The position numbers were made by a program, and so were the translations under genes. From NCBI RefSeq assembly GCF_030159995.1, contig NZ_BSNM01000011.1, positions 1-64,000 of the forward strand: DNA of 64,000 nt, in the 5' to 3' direction. Below the pieces are notes generated by a model, which was not told where the DNA came from, searched no databases, and saw only the letters and a program-made list of their open reading frames with translations. Each line of letters opens with the position of its first letter. Position 1 is the stretch's first letter. Below are positions 20,213 to 30,562 of this stretch, piece after piece. Source of the stretch: Litoribrevibacter albus (lineage in GTDB: Bacteria > Pseudomonadota > Gammaproteobacteria > Pseudomonadales > Litoribrevibacteraceae).

Positions 20213-21058
20213 TCAGCAATCAAACAGATGATTTACCGGAGACACCAATAAAGGTCCCAAGGATTCACTGCCTTTAGGAATCGAATAACATGCATCGTAA
20301 TCGACATCCACAAAATACAGACCATGAGGTGGTGCTGTTACACTGGCTTGAGATCTATCCTTTGCAGCAAGAACTTCAGCCACCCACTCCACAGGCTTTC
20401 GACCGTCCCCGACTTCGCACAACACACCTGCGATATTACGAATCATATGATGCAAAAATGCATTGGCTTTTACATCTATAACGACCAAGCCACCTATTCT
20501 TCGAACCATCAAGTGATGAATATTTCTCATTGGAGTATGCGATTGACACTCTTTGGCTCTGAAGGAGGTAAAATCATTTTCACCAAGCAATGCCTGACCC
20601 GCCTCATTCATCGTCTGCTCATCCAACGGAGCATAATGCCAGGTCACGCCATTACGGTGAATTACAGGCATAGTGGGACTGTTATCAATAATATAACGAT
20701 AACGTCGAGCAGTAGCAGAGAACCGAGCATGGAAGGATGAATCCACACGACGAATCCATCTAACACCAATTTGATCAGGCAGTTGGGAATTTACACCCCG
20801 AATCCATGAATTATCATTTCGCTCCACAGGGCTATCAAAATGAACCACCTGATGAGTCGCATGAACACCAGCGTCGGTTCGCCCCGCACAAACGACTTCA
20901 ATCGGTGCATTGGCAATTCGACTTAGTGCTTTTTCTAGTTCTTCTTGGATGGAAGGCTTGGCGGATGGCTGACGCTGCCACCCTTTAAAACCATGCCCAA
21001 AATATTCGATGCCAAGCGCGATACGCTCAACAAAAGGATGTTCTGACAAGTTACTCAC
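20213..21058 (-). CDS. truA: tRNA pseudouridine(38-40) synthase
   Basis: Converts uridines 38-40 in the anticodon arm of many tRNAs to pseudouridine. It has 281 residues. The catalytic aspartate lies in CAGRTDAGVHATHQ; RRYRYIIDN and FLHHMIRNIAG are other conserved blocks. The start is a GTG at 21058 with no obvious Shine-Dalgarno sequence, so translation may depend on read-through from fimV, which ends 47 bp upstream. The fimV-truA-trpF order matches Pseudomonas. Confidence 0.94.
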   Translation of the reverse strand: MSNLSEHPFVERIALGIEYFGHGFKGWQRQPSAKPSIQEELEKALSRIANAPIEVVCAGRTDAGVHATHQVVHFDSPVERNDNSWIRGVNSQLPDQIGVRWIRRVDSSFHARFSATARRYRYIIDNSPTMPVIHRNGVTWHYAPLDEQTMNEAGQALLGENDFTSFRAKECQSHTPMRNIHHLMVRRIGGLVVIDVKANAFLHHMIRNIAGVLCEVGDGRKPVEWVAEVLAAKDRSQASVTAPPHGLYFVDVDYDACYSIPKGSESLGPLLVSPVNHLFDC

Positions 21059-21096
21059 CGTACAACAAAACTAAATCGCCAATCGATGGCGAACCA

Positions 21097-21123
21097 CTGA
21101 ATGGGTTATGATAACCCATTCAG
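21097..21123. other. 12 bp perfect hairpin over the fimV stop codon
   Basis: CTGAATGGGTTA, a TGA loop and TAACCCATTCAG form a perfect 12 bp stem that includes the last fimV codons and its stop. A second 6 bp hairpin (21076-21092, TCGCCA/TGGCGA) follows in the 47 bp gap before truA. Neither has a T-run, so they are not standard terminators; they could protect the fimV 3' end or shape truA translation. Confidence 0.45.
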
Positions 21124-24100
21124 CAAGTCAGTTGCTTCGGTTTTTTGATCTTCGTTACCCTCGACAATTACTTCCTCAAGGATATCTTTCGCGCCATCAA
21201 TGTCGCCCATATCAACATAAGCTCGAGCCAGATCAAGTTTCGTCGCAACCTCATCCGCACCCACATAGAAATCCAACTCCTCTTCATTCAGAGTAGACTT
21301 CACATCGGCATCCAGATCACTTTCTTCTGCAATACTTTCCTCAACTGCACTTTCCTCAACTGCACTTTCGTCAAAAGCAACTTCTGACGCACTGTCACTA
21401 TCCAGTGCAACCGATTCATCCAAAGAAAGCTCATCAAAAGAAGTATCCTCTAAAGCTGAATCCTGCTCTGAAATTTCTTCCGGCACTTCAAATTCTTCAG
21501 AACTTTCAGCGAGAGCACTTAGATCATCAGCAGAATCCAGCTCAAGATCAGTCGACTCCTCTAGGTCATTCAGTGCAAAGTCATCCGTAATTTCTTCCGT
21601 AGACTCTACATCAAATGATTCTACAGGCGTTTCTTCAGCCAAATCCAAAGAAGGAGTCACCTCTGACGCAGACGCTAGTTCCGCGTCAAGATCCACCTCA
21701 TCCGCAGAATCCACACCCAAAGACTTAGCCAAATCTTCCAGATCATCCATATCCAAATCTGAGTCAGCATCACTCGCCACCTCAGACACAGATAAATCAC
21801 CTGCCGACTCTTTAGCCAATAGATCGTCTGAACCGAGGTCAGACATGTCTAAAGAACCTTCGCTAGGCGCTTCTAGAACATTATCCTCAACCACAGGCAT
21901 ATCATCTAAAGACAGCTCATCAGCATCTTGTTCAAGGTCCAAACTTGGATCCATTGCAAAACTGTCTTCGCTTTCAGCTTCTTCTGCAAGGCTATCTAGC
22001 TGTGCTGTCTCGGAAGATTCCAAGGACGCATCCAAATCAGAATCAAAACCATCAAGTTCCAGATCACCCAGTGAATCGAATTCATCACCAGAAGCAGATA
22101 CATTTTCAGACACTTCATCCGTGCCCAAATCCATATCCAAAGAATACTCATCGGCAGATGCAGACACATCAAAATCAGACGTTTCTGCTGCAGAATCATT
22201 TAAGCCAAGCTCTTCATCCAAATTGAATTCAAGCTCGTCAAGATCATCTGACTCCTCAGCCATTGAACTTTCTGTTAAAGAATCACCACTCAAATCAGAG
22301 GCCAACTCAGATTCCAGATCTTCCAAAGAGTAACTAAACTCATCGTTCTCTTCGTCAGCGCCCTGATCTACTAGTAGGCTATCCCCACTGTCAAATGCAT
22401 CTACAGTAGCAGCTTCACCCATTGAACCTGGTAATTTCTGTTCAAGAACGCGAATCTGACTGCTTACATCTTCTGCACCCAGATTAAGAATTTCTTGTTT
22501 CTGACGTTCGAAGCCCTGGGTATTCTGAGTTTCTGCACAAACCTCTAACATTTTCAAACGCAAGTCGATACGGCTTGGCTCATTATTGATCGCTTCCTCC
22601 AGCACGCCAACAGCGTTATCAAACTGGCCGTAAGCAATGTAACTGTCCGCTCGAGCAATCACATCATCAACATCAAGGTTGGTATCGCCATCTAAAGATA
22701 CTTGGCCAAAGCCTTGAGATTCCAAATCAAGACTATCCAACTCTTCATCAATAGTACTCAATTCTTCATCAGCAATATCCATGGAGGATTTACCATCCGT
22801 AGGATTTTGCTCAACCACGTCAGCCAATTCATTTTCGCGTTGATAGCTTCGGCGAGACATCATGAACAGCAAGATAACGAATAATAGAGAGCCAGCCCCA
22901 ATGGCAATCAGCCAAACAGGGTTACCCAAAACAGTTTCAATTAAACCTTGCTTAGGCTGAGATACAGGAGTGTATTGTTCATCAAGCTTGATAACAGGCT
23001 TATCGGAAGGAGGCGGTGTCACTTCGGCCTGAACAGGTGCTTCCGGCTCAACCTCTGTCATTTCAGAGGCATCTTCCGGCATAGCTTCATCAACCGTGGC
23101 CCCATCGACCATAGCCCCATCCTCGACCATAGCACTTTCTTCCATAGCCTCATCAGCCATAGAGCCATCTGCCATCATCTCTTCCGGCATGGATTCGTCC
23201 ATACCTTCCATCGGCATTTCAGCATCCATCATGCCTGATGATTCAGAAACTGCAGCCTCTGACATTTCCATATCTTGAGACTCAGACAATGTCTCTTCAG
23301 GCATATCCTGATCTGACATTGTCATTTGCAACTCGGCCATCTGAGAATCTTTTAAAGTCACCAAGCGCGATAGTTTTGACATCCGCTCTTCAAGTGCTTC
23401 CAATCGAGCAGCAAGTTTTTCATTCTCTCGATTAGCTTTATCCAGATTTTCCTGAGTAATCGCTAATTCATTCTGAAGGGTTTCTACTTCAGCATCGGTA
23501 CCGGCCTGGTCACCACTTGCTGAGCCTGAGGATGCACTCGCATCTTCAGACCTTACTATCTTTAGCCGAGCTTCATCCGGTTCCATCACATTGGATTGCA
23601 ACGACTGATCAACACCGCTCAATTGAATCTGACCGGCGGTATCAGAGTGAATCGACTGCTGATAACGCTGATTATGTTTGGCAACTTCTTTAACTGCCGA
23701 ACCTTCACTCCAATCCTGAATCTGATCGAGTGTAGGCACACGTAGAACAGACCCTTTCTTAATTTTATTGATATTACCGCCAACGAAAGCATTCGGGTTC
23801 AACTCTCGGATCGCCATCATCGTTTGCTGAACACTAACTGAGCGATCAGGTCTTACTTCTAGAGCGATATTCCATAATGTATCTGATGATCCCACGGGGC
23901 CGTAGGTACCACCAGATGAGTTTGAACTTGTTGAACTGGCTACTGGTGTAACAACCGCTTGAGAATTGGTTGTTTTGGCGGCTGCTTTTTCAGCGTCCAT
24001 AATCGCTTGAGTCGGCGCCGATGTTTGAGGCGTCACCACGATTTCAGGAGCTTCATCTTCATACACAGGAGGATCAAGCAGAACCGTATATTCACGAAGT

Positions 24101-24459
24101 ACACGACCATTCGGCCAATTCACTTCTACTAAAAAGTTTAAGAAAGGTTCCTGAATCGTTTGTTTTGTCGTTAGTAGTAAGACGCCATCACCTGCCCCCG
24201 ACAACTTAACATCAAAATCAATATTGCTTAAAAAGAAGAAACGCTCCACGCCTGCGCGATCAAACTCTTCTTGAGCTGCCAATGAAGGAAGAACTTCTTC
24301 TTCCGCTAACTCTCTTGTTTGAAGTAGTTTAATCTCAGCCTGCAATGGTTGATTTAAGGACGACTTAAGTGTGATATCTCCAAGTCCTAATCCTAGTGCC
24401 CAAGGAGAACTAAGTGCGCCAGCTGCAACTAATGCAGAGGTGAGTTTACGAAGCTTCAT
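21106..24459 (-). CDS. fimV: FimV, pilus-assembly and polarity hub protein
   Basis: A large (1,117 residue) inner-membrane protein with the standard FimV layout. It has a signal peptide (about 1-25), a conserved periplasmic N-terminal domain (GLGDITLKSSLNQPL...), a LysM-type peptidoglycan-binding motif (about 188-250), a coiled coil (about 325-385), a Met/Glu/Asp-rich linker (about 385-475), one membrane helix (about 510-532), a TPR-like segment (about 600-660), a very acidic Ser/Asp/Glu-rich region, and the conserved C-terminal FimV motif (about 1070-1117, DLARAYVDMGDIDGAKDIL). In Pseudomonas FimV supports type IV pilus assembly, secretin formation and polar localisation. AAGGA lies seven bases before the ATG. 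Confidence 0.93.
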   Translation of the reverse strand: MKLRKLTSALVAAGALSSPWALGLGLGDITLKSSLNQPLQAEIKLLQTRELAEEEVLPSLAAQEEFDRAGVERFFFLSNIDFDVKLSGAGDGVLLLTTKQTIQEPFLNFLVEVNWPNGRVLREYTVLLDPPVYEDEAPEIVVTPQTSAPTQAIMDAEKAAAKTTNSQAVVTPVASSTSSNSSGGTYGPVGSSDTLWNIALEVRPDRSVSVQQTMMAIRELNPNAFVGGNINKIKKGSVLRVPTLDQIQDWSEGSAVKEVAKHNQRYQQSIHSDTAGQIQLSGVDQSLQSNVMEPDEARLKIVRSEDASASSGSASGDQAGTDAEVETLQNELAITQENLDKANRENEKLAARLEALEERMSKLSRLVTLKDSQMAELQMTMSDQDMPEETLSESQDMEMSEAAVSESSGMMDAEMPMEGMDESMPEEMMADGSMADEAMEESAMVEDGAMVDGATVDEAMPEDASEMTEVEPEAPVQAEVTPPPSDKPVIKLDEQYTPVSQPKQGLIETVLGNPVWLIAIGAGSLLFVILLFMMSRRSYQRENELADVVEQNPTDGKSSMDIADEELSTIDEELDSLDLESQGFGQVSLDGDTNLDVDDVIARADSYIAYGQFDNAVGVLEEAINNEPSRIDLRLKMLEVCAETQNTQGFERQKQEILNLGAEDVSSQIRVLEQKLPGSMGEAATVDAFDSGDSLLVDQGADEENDEFSYSLEDLESELASDLSGDSLTESSMAEESDDLDELEFNLDEELGLNDSAAETSDFDVSASADEYSLDMDLGTDEVSENVSASGDEFDSLGDLELDGFDSDLDASLESSETAQLDSLAEEAESEDSFAMDPSLDLEQDADELSLDDMPVVEDNVLEAPSEGSLDMSDLGSDDLLAKESAGDLSVSEVASDADSDLDMDDLEDLAKSLGVDSADEVDLDAELASASEVTPSLDLAEETPVESFDVESTEEITDDFALNDLEESTDLELDSADDLSALAESSEEFEVPEEISEQDSALEDTSFDELSLDESVALDSDSASEVAFDESAVEESAVEESIAEESDLDADVKSTLNEEELDFYVGADEVATKLDLARAYVDMGDIDGAKDILEEVIVEGNEDQKTEATDLLNGLS

Positions 24460-24774
24460 GCGTCGATCCTTTGTTGTTATTTACTCGCATCATGCTTTGA
24501 ATCATAAAAAAGCATTTATCGACTCAAAGCACTCAAACATCTACTGGATGCGTCAAATGTACGATTTTATCTAACCAGTTTAGACGTTTTTGGCCGGATG
24601 ATGGCTATTATTCGTTAATTGAAAAAGTATCGACCATAAATACTGATTTATCAACAGGTTGTCCTATTGAATTATCAAACCACATCAAAAAGCAGACATA
24701 AAAAAGGCCGGATACATTCTGCATCCAGCCTTTCTGTGACATATCTCACATAATAAACGTGAGCGATATCGGCA
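24460..24774. other. 315 bp intergenic region between asd and fimV
   Basis: Holds the asd terminator (24700-24734) and, closer to fimV, an AT-rich stretch that should contain the fimV promoter. I saw no convincing -35/-10 pair and no supported small gene here. Confidence 0.5.
24700..24734 (-). terminator. Rho-independent terminator after asd
   Basis: On the minus strand AAAGGCTGGAT and ATCCGGCCTTT form an 11 bp stem with one G-T wobble and a nine-base loop, followed by a T-run. It lies about 40 bp after the asd stop codon. Confidence 0.8.
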
Positions 24775-25893
24775 TTACTTGTCGAGAAGAATTCTCAGCA
24801 TACGACGTAGAGGCTCTGCTGCACCCCATAGCAACTGGTCACCCACAGTAAATGCAGAGATGTACTCAGGCCCCATAGATAGCTTACGGATACGACCAAC
24901 AGGTACACTCAACGTACCAGTAACTTTCGCTGGCGTCAGTTCTTCCATAGTCACTTCACGATCATTTGGAATCACTTTAACCCAGTCATTATGAGCCGCC
25001 AAAATTGACTCAATTTCTTCTACCGGAAGATCTTTCTTCAACTTGATCGTCAACGCCTGACTATGACAACGCATTGCACCAACACGAACACAAATACCAT
25101 CGATCGGCGTCGCATTATCTGACGTACCTAAGATCTTGTTGGTTTCTACTTCTGCTTTCCATTCCTCACGGCTCTGGCCTGACTCAAGCTGAGAATCAAT
25201 ATAAGGAATCAAACTACCAGCCAAAGGCACACCAAATTGATCCGTTGGGTAATCACTACTGCGGATAAACTCTGCCGTCTTCTTATCGATCTCAAGAATT
25301 GCAGAAGCAGGATCATCCAGAAGATCCTTAACATTGTCACGAACTGCACCCATTTGAGAAATCAGCTCGCGCATGTGCTTCGCACCAGAACCAGAAGCTG
25401 CCTGGTAAGTCATAGGGCTAACCCACTCCACCAGATCCTTCTCAAACAAACCACCGATCGCCATCAACATCAAGCTAACAGTACAGTTACCACCAACGTA
25501 GTTTTTAACACCCTTAGCCAATGCATCTTTAATAACGTGTTGGTTTACAGGATCAAGAACAATCACTGCATCATCTGCCATGCGCAAAGACGATGCGGCA
25601 TCAATCCAATAACCATCCCAACCGCTTTCACGCAACTTAGGGAAAACTGCTTTGGTATAGTCACCACCCTGACAGGTAATGATCACATCCATCGTGCTTA
25701 GAATACTAATATCGGTCGCGTCTTGTAGTGTTTTCTCTGCTGGCGTAATGCCACCAATAATTGGTGCATCTTGACCGGCTTGAGACGTGGTGAAAAATAC
25801 AGGCTCGATCAGATCAAAATCTTTTTCTTCCTGCATACGCTGCATAAGCACGGAACCAACCATGCCACGCCAACCTACTAGACCTACTTTCAC
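24775..25893 (-). CDS. asd: Aspartate-semialdehyde dehydrogenase
   Basis: Reduces aspartyl phosphate to aspartate semialdehyde, the branch point to lysine, diaminopimelate, threonine and methionine. The 372 residues place it in the longer gammaproteobacterial type. The NADP-binding start is [11 protein letters not shown], the catalytic Cys137 is in GGNCTVSLM, and the substrate-binding [11 protein letters not shown] follows. It stands between leuB and fimV, as in Pseudomonas, with a 279 bp gap from leuB and its own terminator, so it probably forms a single transcription unit. Confidence 0.96.
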   Translation of the reverse strand: MKVGLVGWRGMVGSVLMQRMQEEKDFDLIEPVFFTTSQAGQDAPIIGGITPAEKTLQDATDISILSTMDVIITCQGGDYTKAVFPKLRESGWDGYWIDAASSLRMADDAVIVLDPVNQHVIKDALAKGVKNYVGGNCTVSLMLMAIGGLFEKDLVEWVSPMTYQAASGSGAKHMRELISQMGAVRDNVKDLLDDPASAILEIDKKTAEFIRSSDYPTDQFGVPLAGSLIPYIDSQLESGQSREEWKAEVETNKILGTSDNATPIDGICVRVGAMRCHSQALTIKLKKDLPVEEIESILAAHNDWVKVIPNDREVTMEELTPAKVTGTLSVPVGRIRKLSMGPEYISAFTVGDQLLWGAAEPLRRMLRILLDK

Positions 25894-26122
25894 TTTAGCA
25901 TTCCTCTAACTTTGGATAGCGAAACCACTGCGTTCAATAACTCTTTGTTAAAAGTCGTCTATAAATACTCACCTACAAAAGTAAGCTCGTTTTTGCGTCG
26001 ACTTTCGCCTCGATTTATTATCGCTCGTTAACGTTTCTTTAACTCGTTAAATTCGGGATACGAACTATTCGGAGATTATACTGAATCTTTGTATTAGATT
26101 CAGGATATAAATCAAACTATTT

Positions 26123-26161
26123 AAAGGAACGGTCAAAAAAGAAAAGCTTTTTAACCGCCCC
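26123..26161 (-). terminator. Probable terminator after leuB
   Basis: On the minus strand GGGGCGGTTAAAAA can pair with TTTTTTGACCGTTCC through a 14 bp stem using three G-U pairs, with a loop of about seven bases and then TTTAAA. It begins 12 bp after the leuB stop codon. The stem relies on wobble pairs and the T-tail is short. Confidence 0.5.
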
Positions 26162-26172
26162 TTTCCGATCAA

Positions 26173-27252
26173 TTAAGACAGGGCTGCAACCACAGCCTCA
26201 CCCATTTCTTCGGTAGACACTTTCTTCATACCATCAGAGAAAATGTCCGCAGTACGCAAGCCCTGATCAAGTACTTTACTTACCGCTTCTTCGATCGCAT
26301 CAGCAGCAGCTACTTCATTCAATGAATAACGAAGCATCATTGCCGCAGACAAGATAGTCGCTAACGGGTTAGCAATGCCTTGACCAGCGATGTCAGGAGC
26401 AGAACCGTGACATGGCTCGTACATACCTTTGTTATCTTTATCCAGAGACGCAGAAGGCAACATACCGATTGAACCGGTCAACATCGCAGCTGCATCCGAC
26501 AGAATGTCACCAAACATGTTACCAGTCACCATTACATCGAACTGCTTAGGCGCGCGAACCAACTGCATCGCTGCGTTATCCACATACATGTGAGACAGCT
26601 CAACATCTGGATAGTCTTTAGATACTTCTTCCAGAATTTCACGCCACAACACAGTTACTTCCAGAACGTTGGCTTTATCCACAGAACAAAGCTTCTTATT
26701 ACGTTTCTGAGCAGACTCAAACGCAACTTTAGCAATACGACGAATTTCAGACTCAGAGTAAACGTAGGTGTTATAACCTTCACGCTCACCGTTTTCCAAA
26801 GTACGAATACCACGCGGCTTACCGAAGTAAATACCACCGGTTAGTTCACGTACAATCAGAATATCCAACCCAGAAACGATCTCTGGCTTCAATGAAGACG
26901 CATCGGCAAGCTGTGGATAAAGAATGGCTGGACGAAGGTTGCCAAACAATTCCAAGCCAGAACGAAGACCCAACAAGCCCTTCTCAGGACGTAGTTCACG
27001 ATCTTCAAGGTTATCCCACTTAGGACCACCTACTGCACCCAGTAGAATCGCATCAGACGCTTTCGCCTTATTCATAGTCTCTTCAGGAAGCGGCGTACCG
27101 TGTACATCATACGCAGAACCACCCACAAGACCTTCTTCCAACGTCAGACCAAGATCAAACTTATCATTAACTACGTTTAATACTTTAACCGCTTCAGCAA
27201 CGATCTCAGGACCAATACCGTCACCAGGCAAAATCAATACATTCTTAGACAT
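26173..27252 (-). CDS. leuB: 3-isopropylmalate dehydrogenase
   Basis: NAD-dependent oxidative decarboxylation of 3-isopropylmalate, the third leucine-specific step. It has 359 residues. [18 protein letters not shown] starts the protein; the substrate and metal region shows [20 protein letters not shown], and [13 protein letters not shown] gives the NAD-binding loop. Last gene of the leuC-leuD-leuB operon; a 100 bp gap with a 9 bp hairpin (27310-27338) separates it from leuD. Confidence 0.97.
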   Translation of the reverse strand: MSKNVLILPGDGIGPEIVAEAVKVLNVVNDKFDLGLTLEEGLVGGSAYDVHGTPLPEETMNKAKASDAILLGAVGGPKWDNLEDRELRPEKGLLGLRSGLELFGNLRPAILYPQLADASSLKPEIVSGLDILIVRELTGGIYFGKPRGIRTLENGEREGYNTYVYSESEIRRIAKVAFESAQKRNKKLCSVDKANVLEVTVLWREILEEVSKDYPDVELSHMYVDNAAMQLVRAPKQFDVMVTGNMFGDILSDAAAMLTGSIGMLPSASLDKDNKGMYEPCHGSAPDIAGQGIANPLATILSAAMMLRYSLNEVAAADAIEEAVSKVLDQGLRTADIFSDGMKKVSTEEMGEAVVAALS

Positions 27253-27309
27253 ATTCTTTCTCTATTTCCTTTCTGACTGAGTTATCAAATGACGCACACT
27301 CAGTAATTG

Positions 27310-27338
27310 GATGGTGAAATCCGCATTGATTCACCATC
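27310..27338. other. 9 bp hairpin between leuD and leuB
   Basis: GATGGTGAA and TTCACCATC form a perfect 9 bp stem with an 11-base loop in the intercistronic gap. On the minus (coding) strand no T-run follows it, so it is more likely an mRNA processing or stability element than a terminator. Confidence 0.35.
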
Positions 27339-27352
27339 GAAAAAACCACATA

Positions 27353-28000
27353 TTACTTAACGACATCAAACAACCAAGGTTGAGACGCACGACGTTTTTC
27401 TTCATACGCACGAATGTCATCCGCATCTTGAAGCGTCAAACCGATGTCGTCCAGGCCATTGATCAAACAATGCTTACGGAACGGATCAACCTCAAAGGCA
27501 ATTTCCTCTCCGCTTGGTTTTATGACTTTCTGGTTTTCCAGGTCAACCGTCAATTGATAGCCTTCTTCTGCTTCTACCTCTTTAAACAGCTGATCGACTA
27601 CCGCTTCATCCAAGATGATAGGAAGCAAACCATTCTTGAAACAGTTATTAAAGAAGATATCTGCATAACTTGGTGCAATGATGGCGCGGAAGCCAAAATC
27701 TTCCAACGCCCACGGAGCATGTTCACGGCTCGAACCACAACCAAAGTTCTCACGAGATAAAAGAACTGACGCACCCTGATAGCGAGGCTGATTCAACACA
27801 AAATCCGGATTCAATGGACGACCACTGTTATCTGCGTCTGGCTTACCTTCATCCAAATAACGCAATTCATCGAATAAGTTAGGGCCAAAGCCACTGCGTT
27901 TAATCGACTTCAAGAATTGCTTCGGAATGATCATATCCGTATCGATGTTGGCACGATCCATAGGTGCCGCAATACCTTGATGGCAAGTAAATTTATTCAT
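27353..28000 (-). CDS. leuD: 3-isopropylmalate dehydratase small subunit
   Basis: The swivel-domain subunit that completes the LeuC/LeuD isomerase interconverting 2- and 3-isopropylmalate. It has 215 residues. Conserved blocks are [17 protein letters not shown] near the N-terminus and [20 protein letters not shown]. It begins 21 bp after leuC, so the two subunits are co-translated from one message. Confidence 0.97.
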   Translation of the reverse strand: MNKFTCHQGIAAPMDRANIDTDMIIPKQFLKSIKRSGFGPNLFDELRYLDEGKPDADNSGRPLNPDFVLNQPRYQGASVLLSRENFGCGSSREHAPWALEDFGFRAIIAPSYADIFFNNCFKNGLLPIILDEAVVDQLFKEVEAEEGYQLTVDLENQKVIKPSGEEIAFEVDPFRKHCLINGLDDIGLTLQDADDIRAYEEKRRASQPWLFDVVK

Positions 28001-28021
28001 TACAAATTCTCCCGGAGCACC

Positions 28022-29455
28022 TTATGCGTTTTCTTTCATGAATGTATTAACATCAACAAAATGACCAGCAATCGCTGCAGCTGCCGCCATTGCAGGGCTT
28101 ACAAGGTGAGTACGTCCACCATAACCCTGACGACCTTCAAAGTTACGGTTTGAAGTTGACGCACAATGCTCACCATTACCAAGCTTATCCGCATTCATCG
28201 CCAAACACATGGAACAACCCGGCTCACGCCATTCAAGACCTGCTTCGGTGAATACTTTATCCAAACCTTCTGCTTCCGCTTGCTGTTTAACCAAGCCAGA
28301 ACCAGGAACTACCAACGCTTGTTTCAAGCTAGCAGCAACTTTTTTACCTTTTACCACCTCAGCAGCGGCACGAAGGTCTTCGATACGAGAGTTCGTACAA
28401 GAACCAATAAACACTCGATCTAATTGAATATCGGTAATCTTCTGACCGGCCTCTAGACCCATGTAACTTAAAGCACGCTCAATAGCAGAACGCTTCACAG
28501 GGTCGCTTTCACTCTCAGGTGTTGGAACCGTATCGTCGATAGAAACCACTTGCTCAGGAGACGTTCCCCAAGTCACTTGTGGTTTGATGTCTTCCGCTTT
28601 GATTTCAACTACTTTATCGAATACTGCATCCTCGTCAGACACCAAGGTATTCCAATACTCAACCGCTTGATCCCAGTGCTCAGCTTTCGGTGCGTAAGTA
28701 CGGCCTTTCACGTATTCAGCAGTGATTTCATCGAATGCAACCATGCCTACACGAGCGCCTGCCTCAATCGCCATGTTACACATGGTCATACGGCCTTCCA
28801 TGCTCATGGAACGAATTGCACTACCGCCAAACTCCATAGCACAACCATTACCACCAGCGGTACCAATGACACCAATCACATGAAGAACAACGTCTTTACC
28901 GGTAATGCCCTGACCAAGTTCACCATCAACCTTGATCAACAAGTTCTTCATTTTACGTTGAATTAAGCACTGAGTTGCCATCACATGCTCAACTTCAGAG
29001 GTACCAATGCCGTGTGCTAATGCAGCAAACGCACCGTGAGTCGCCGTATGAGAATCACCACACACAACTGTCATACCTGGTAACGTTGCGCCCTGCTCAG
29101 GACCCACTACGTGAACAATCCCCTGACGAACGTCCTGCATTTTGAACTCTACAATTCCGAATTCATCACAGTTTTCGTCTAACGTTTTCACCTGAATTTT
29201 AGACACAGGATCAACAATACCTTCGATACCTACTTCACGTTCATTAGCTGTAGTTGGTACGTTGTGATCTGGTGTTGCCAGGTTTGCATCCAAACGCCAA
29301 GGCTTACGCCCGGCCAAACGCAATCCTTCAAAAGCTTGTGGAGAAGTCACTTCATGAAGCAACTGACGATCAATATAAATTAGCGCAGTACCGTCTTCGC
29401 GCTCTTTAACAACGTGGGATTCCCACAATTTGTCATACAGAGTTTTACCCGCCAT
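28022..29455 (-). CDS. leuC: 3-isopropylmalate dehydratase large subunit
   Basis: The aconitase-family subunit (477 residues) carrying the [4Fe-4S] cluster. Cluster ligands lie in [14 protein letters not shown] and [27 protein letters not shown]-type sequence (here [15 protein letters not shown]) is conserved. GAGGAG precedes the ATG by six bases. It is the first gene of leuC-leuD-leuB, divergent from a LysR regulator with a LysR-type operator between them. Confidence 0.97.
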   Translation of the reverse strand: MAGKTLYDKLWESHVVKEREDGTALIYIDRQLLHEVTSPQAFEGLRLAGRKPWRLDANLATPDHNVPTTANEREVGIEGIVDPVSKIQVKTLDENCDEFGIVEFKMQDVRQGIVHVVGPEQGATLPGMTVVCGDSHTATHGAFAALAHGIGTSEVEHVMATQCLIQRKMKNLLIKVDGELGQGITGKDVVLHVIGVIGTAGGNGCAMEFGGSAIRSMSMEGRMTMCNMAIEAGARVGMVAFDEITAEYVKGRTYAPKAEHWDQAVEYWNTLVSDEDAVFDKVVEIKAEDIKPQVTWGTSPEQVVSIDDTVPTPESESDPVKRSAIERALSYMGLEAGQKITDIQLDRVFIGSCTNSRIEDLRAAAEVVKGKKVAASLKQALVVPGSGLVKQQAEAEGLDKVFTEAGLEWREPGCSMCLAMNADKLGNGEHCASTSNRNFEGRQGYGGRTHLVSPAMAAAAAIAGHFVDVNTFMKENA

Positions 29456-29565
29456 TTTATTCTCCTCATCACTAAATAATCTGGCTTATTATTCTGACTC
29501 TCATCATATGAGGTGCATACTAAGGGGTTATAAAAATAAAATAAATTCATATTTTTTATACATTG

Positions 29566-29582
29566 GATAACTATTTGTTATC
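29566..29582. promoter_or_regulatory. LysR-type operator between leuC and the divergent regulator
   Basis: GATAAC-TATTT-GTTATC is a 17 bp perfect inverted repeat containing the T-N11-A pattern of LysR-type binding sites. It is 48 bp before the regulator ATG and 110 bp before the leuC ATG, suiting autoregulation and activation of leuC. The assignment is inferred from pattern and position. Confidence 0.65.
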
Positions 29583-29630
29583 ATAAAATTCTGAGTAGCA
29601 ATTTGCTGAATACCAATCAGGTACAAATGA

Positions 29631-30500
29631 ATGGATACCCAAACACTGAGAGCTTTTTTAAGTGTTGCTAAACATCAGTCTTTTTCAGAAGCCGCCGAAG
29701 AACTCTTTCTGACCCAACCAGCCGTCAGTAAAAGAGTCTCTAGCCTCGAAGAGCGACTTGAAACCAAGCTGTTTGATCGAGTCGGAAGAAAAGTATCTTT
29801 AACGCCTTCCGGCAATGCCTTATTACCGAAAGCCAAACAGATACTTCACCTGATCAAATCCACAGAACAAGAGTTACATAACCTATCGCTTCAAGTGAGC
29901 GGATCATTGGAGATAATTTGCAGCCACCACATTGGCCTACATCGATTACCCCCGATTCTGAAGGAGTATTCCCAGCGCTACCCTGACGTGGATTTAAAGA
30001 TTGAATTCAGCGAGTCAGAAAGTGGTTACGAGCAAGTGCTTCATGGCGATAAGGAAATGGCGTTAATCACTCTAGCACCTGATCCTCACCCGAGTCTGAT
30101 CAGCAAAGCCATCTGGCATGACCAAATGCACTTCGTATGTAGTCAGGATCATCCACTTGCAGCATCACCCCATCTCAACTTAATCGACCTGGCAAGTCAC
30201 AAAGCGATTCTACCCAGCCCAAATACTTTCACGCGCCAAAAGGTTGAAGAGCTGTTTGCGGACACCCAAGTAAGCCTTGATGTTGTAACCTCCACCAACT
30301 ATCTGGATACCATTCGAATGATGGTGTCGATCGGATACGGCTGGAGTGTTTTACCTGAATCACTCTGCGAGAACTTACACCAACTCCCTATAACAACACA
30401 AATGAGCAGCCGCCAACTGGGTTATGTTGTGCACAAACACCATTCATTAACCAATGCAGCCAAAGCACTCATAGAAATGCTAAAAGCCGATGAGAAATAA
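29631..30500 (+). CDS. LysR family transcriptional regulator, probably of leuCDB
   Basis: A 289-residue LysR-type regulator. An N-terminal winged helix-turn-helix (SFSEAAEELFLTQPAVSKRVSSLEE, split by the recognition helix near residues 30-45) is followed by a type 2 periplasmic-binding-like effector domain. LysR genes divergent from leuC are common in pseudomonads and relatives. The perfect inverted repeat in the shared promoter region supports control of leuC and of itself. The effector could be a leucine pathway intermediate; this is not shown by the sequence. Confidence 0.88.
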   Translation: MDTQTLRAFLSVAKHQSFSEAAEELFLTQPAVSKRVSSLEERLETKLFDRVGRKVSLTPSGNALLPKAKQILHLIKSTEQELHNLSLQVSGSLEIICSHHIGLHRLPPILKEYSQRYPDVDLKIEFSESESGYEQVLHGDKEMALITLAPDPHPSLISKAIWHDQMHFVCSQDHPLAASPHLNLIDLASHKAILPSPNTFTRQKVEELFADTQVSLDVVTSTNYLDTIRMMVSIGYGWSVLPESLCENLHQLPITTQMSSRQLGYVVHKHHSLTNAAKALIEMLKADEK

Positions 30501-30509
30501 TAAGACATA

Positions 30510-30537
30510 AAAAAGCGCCGACCCCAAGGTCGGCGCT
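30510..30537 (-). terminator. Terminator for the DUF2189 gene
   Basis: AGCGCCGACC, loop CCAA and GGTCGGCGCT form a perfect 10 bp GC-rich stem (30514-30537). The T-run lies on the minus strand, so it mainly stops transcription of the DUF2189 gene; the lysR message arriving from the other side meets the stem without a T-run. Confidence 0.8.
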
Positions 30538-30562
30538 CCTAAGCCACTGATTGGTAACTTGG

